A DNA stretch of 39,586 bases. Origin: Methyloceanibacter sp. Lineage in GTDB: Bacteria; Pseudomonadota; Alphaproteobacteria; Rhizobiales; Methyloligellaceae. Shown in pieces: positions 37,606 to 39,586 of this stretch (positions are counted from its first letter, which is position 1; every line of letters begins with the position of its first letter). The notes beneath the pieces are model-generated. The model ran no database searches, was not told the origin of the DNA, and was given only the letters and a program-made list of their open reading frames with translations. The stretch covers positions 1 through 39,586 of the forward strand of contig DAOVDX010000003.1 in NCBI GenBank assembly GCA_030669345.1. The letters run 5' to 3'. A program made the position numbers and the translations under genes.

Positions 37606-38859
37606 TCAAGCGCCGAGATTTGGCGCCTCGGTCATGGGTCGCATCAGGCTTGGGAGCGCCGCTGGTGGCGCGAGACCGGCTCGCATGACCATGCGCCGCA
37701 GGGGAGGCAACGCATTCAGCCCAGCGAGAACCAATCCACGGGCCGCCTGAATGGGGGGCAGGCTCGTCAGCAGTGAGCGGTTCAGAAGATCGACCCCGAC
37801 GGTGCGCGACAGGATGTCGAGTTTGCGAGCCCGGGCGTAGGATGAGAGCACCACCTGGCTGCCGGGGTCCTGGCCGCGGCGGAGCGCACCTGCCACACAG
37901 TCGGCAAGAGCGGCGGCGTCACGCAGCCCGAGATTGAGACCTTGTGCGCCGATCGGGGGCATGATGTGGGCAGCTTCGCCGACGAGCGCGGTGCGGTTAT
38001 GGGCGAGCTGTTTGGCGCTGAGCCCGCCAACGGGAAACTGCGCGCGGGGCCCGACATCGGAAACAATCCCAAGGACATCGCCGAGGCGGCTTTGGAGCAC
38101 GACGGCGAAGCCAGAGTCGTCTGATGCCATCAGCTCTTCTATCTCGGTCGTACTGGCCACCCAGATTAGGCTCGACGTGAAAGCGTCCGGCGTTGGCACC
38201 GAAGTCACCGAGCCTAGCTCTCGATGCAGCTCTGTCGATGTGCCGTCATGAGGCAGCGAGTGGCGGAAGCTCGTGGCGATGGCGCCTTGATCGTAGAGCT
38301 TTGTGTCGACCTCGATGCCCGCAGCGGCGCGGCAGACCGACTTTCGCCCGTCGGCGCCAGCCACAAGCTGCGTCGACAGACAGGTATCGTCGCCAAGTTC
38401 GAGCCGCGCCTCGCGCTGGCTCAGCGTGATCTCCTTGACGGTGGTCGAGAGCACCGAGGGCAAGACTGCGCGCGCGCGCGCGTAGAGCCTATCCACCAGC
38501 ACGGTGTTGGCGACGTTGTAGCCGAACGCCTCAAGTCCGAGTTCGCTTGCCCTGAACGTGATGTCTGGCGAGCGAAGCAGGCTGCGCGAGGCATCGACAA
38601 TGCGGATGACCTTCAGTGGTGCGGCGTGGGGAATAAGTGCGTCCCACACTTCCAACCGCTTCAGGAAATCGACTGAGCTAGTGAGAAGTGCCGCCGTCCT
38701 GGTTTCTGGGCGCGCGCCTTCAAACTTGACGGGGGCTGGCCCCACAAGCGCAACCTTGGCACCCACGTGGGCAAGGGCCAGCGCTGCGGCGATCCCAGCA
38801 GGGCCTGCACCGACGACGGCGACATCAGAATGCAATTCACCAGTCTTGAGGTCGTTCAT
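37606..38859 (-). CDS. UbiH/UbiF/COQ6-type FAD-dependent monooxygenase
   Basis: A 417-residue flavoprotein hydroxylase of the UbiH family, which hydroxylates the ring of ubiquinone precursors. The N-terminal dinucleotide-binding motif is GAGPAG at 17-22; the second FAD motif region is GADGRKSVCR, and the ribityl-phosphate site is seen in LVGEAAHIMPPIGAQGLNLGLRDAAALAD near residue 290. These are hallmarks of the ubiquinone-ring hydroxylases; which position it hydroxylates cannot be deduced. A (GC)n run of 15 bp at 38468-38482 encodes an Ala-Arg repeat and could be slippage-prone. Transcription is leftward, divergent from modA, and the lipid acyltransferase gene follows. Confidence 0.88.
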   Translation of the reverse strand: MNDLKTGELHSDVAVVGAGPAGIAAALALAHVGAKVALVGPAPVKFEGARPETRTAALLTSSVDFLKRLEVWDALIPHAAPLKVIRIVDASRSLLRSPDITFRASELGLEAFGYNVANTVLVDRLYARARAVLPSVLSTTVKEITLSQREARLELGDDTCLSTQLVAGADGRKSVCRAAAGIEVDTKLYDQGAIATSFRHSLPHDGTSTELHRELGSVTSVPTPDAFTSSLIWVASTTEIEELMASDDSGFAVVLQSRLGDVLGIVSDVGPRAQFPVGGLSAKQLAHNRTALVGEAAHIMPPIGAQGLNLGLRDAAALADCVAGALRRGQDPGSQVVLSSYARARKLDILSRTVGVDLLNRSLLTSLPPIQAARGLVLAGLNALPPLRRMVMRAGLAPPAALPSLMRPMTEAPNLGA

Positions 38860-38946
38860 ATGGCGTCTATTGTCTCTTGGATTTGATTGAGCCCTTAGCG
38901 TAGCCCGGTTCGAGGGCAGTCGCTATCGGTGCGAGGAGTATCTTGA

Positions 38947-39586
38947 TTGCCTGAGAGACCTAGATCAGAGCTTGGTTTGTTGGCCGTCATGGCCATAGCC
39001 GTTTGTGTCCTGGTAGCGCCTCACAACGTATTTTCCGGCGATAAGAGCCCGACCGTGTTCGCCGCCGCGAGCCTCAAAAACGCGCTCGATGCGGTCGCCA
39101 GTGATTGGCAGGTGGAGAATGGCCAGTCAGTGGTGATCTCCTATGCCGCTACGTCGGCTCTGGCGAAGTAGATCGAGCAGGGGGCCGAGGCCGATATTTT
39201 CATCTCCGCCGACCAAGCCTGGATGGACTATGTCGCCAAGCAGGGCCTGATCGACCAGGGCTCGCGCTTCGACATGGTCGGCAACCGCCTCGTTCTGATT
39301 GCTTCCAAGGGCTCGGATTTGAAGGTTAGCCTTAAGCCGGGCGTTCCGTTTGCCGCATGGCTCGGGGACGGACGTCTCGCCATCGCCAATGTGCGCTCGG
39401 TCCCGGCCGGAAAATACGCCAAAGCCGCGCTTGAGAGCCTTGGCGTATGGGATGAGGTCAAGGGCAGGCTGGCGCAAGGGGAGAACGTCCGTGCCGCGCT
39501 GCGCCTCGTTTCTCGCGGGGAAGTGGCTTTGGGGATCGTTTACGCCAGCGACGCGAAGGCGGACCCCAACGTCAAAGTCCTGGCGC
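38947..39586 (+). pseudogene. modA: Molybdate ABC transporter substrate-binding protein, interrupted by a stop; 3' end outside window
   Basis: ModA binds molybdate in the periplasm for the ModBC importer. From TTG 38947 (GAGGAG 8 nt upstream) the frame encodes a signal peptide (LAVMAIAVCVLVAP) and VFAAASLKNALDAVASDW, then stops at TAG 39169-39171 after ATSALAK. The same frame continues IEQGAEADIFISADQAWMDYV, LVLIASKGSDLK and VRSVPAGKYAKAALESLGVWD through the window end, all ModA-like. In homologues the interrupted residue lies in an AKQIEQGAPAD-like stretch, so CAG-to-TAG is the simplest explanation. There is no frameshift. The first half alone cannot bind ligand. The gene is divergent from the UbiH-type gene. 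A sequencing error remains possible. Confidence 0.85.

Overview
The window is chromosomal DNA of an alphaproteobacterium, most likely of the order Hyphomicrobiales (Rhizobiales). The grounds are a GC-rich, densely packed gene set, the order gyrA ... coaD - two cyclophilins - queA - tgt, the recG / sdhE / mfd block, an IalB-family protein, a YejA-type peptide-binding protein and small alphaproteobacterial families (DUF3311, DUF502). I cannot resolve family or genus. No phage, insertion sequence, CRISPR array or obvious island is present. It reads mostly as core genome with a few decaying genes.

Layout. 1-2.66 kb: the end of gyrA, then a convergent Crp/Fnr-family regulator and a divergent ompW, separated by about 400 bp holding three FNR-type palindromes. 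2.8-8.1 kb: coaD, two cyclophilins, a small DMT protein, queA and tgt (queuosine pathway), then an EamA-type transporter gene broken by a stop codon. 8.2-9.7 kb: a short DHFR-like gene, a small membrane protein, an overlooked 36-residue lipoprotein and tRNA-Lys(UUU). 9.8-13.5 kb: DUF3311 plus a sodium:solute symporter, an acidic repeat membrane protein, a candidate small RNA and a YpfJ-type zinc peptidase. 13.6-18.4 kb: a complete branched-chain/amino-acid ABC uptake operon. 18.4-26 kb: envelope genes, with SPOR-domain proteins flanking glmU-glmS (UDP-GlcNAc supply), DUF502 and an SH3 protein. 26-32 kb: recG divergent from sdhE-mfd. 32-35 kb: a truncated acyl-CoA-synthetase-like pseudogene coupled to a YejA-like gene. 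35.3-38.9 kb: ialB-like, hspQ, a lipid A-type acyltransferase and a UbiH-type monooxygenase. 38.9 kb to the end: modA, interrupted by an in-frame stop and cut by the window edge.

The most notable points are the FNR-box architecture between the regulator and ompW, the candidate structured RNA at 12.2 kb, the loss of canonical zinc ligands in Tgt, two genes each interrupted by a stop one C-to-T change away from Gln, and the acyl-CoA-synthetase remnant with an internal deletion. I did not find a convincing new multi-gene system. All calls come from reading the sequence; no database searches or folding programs were run.
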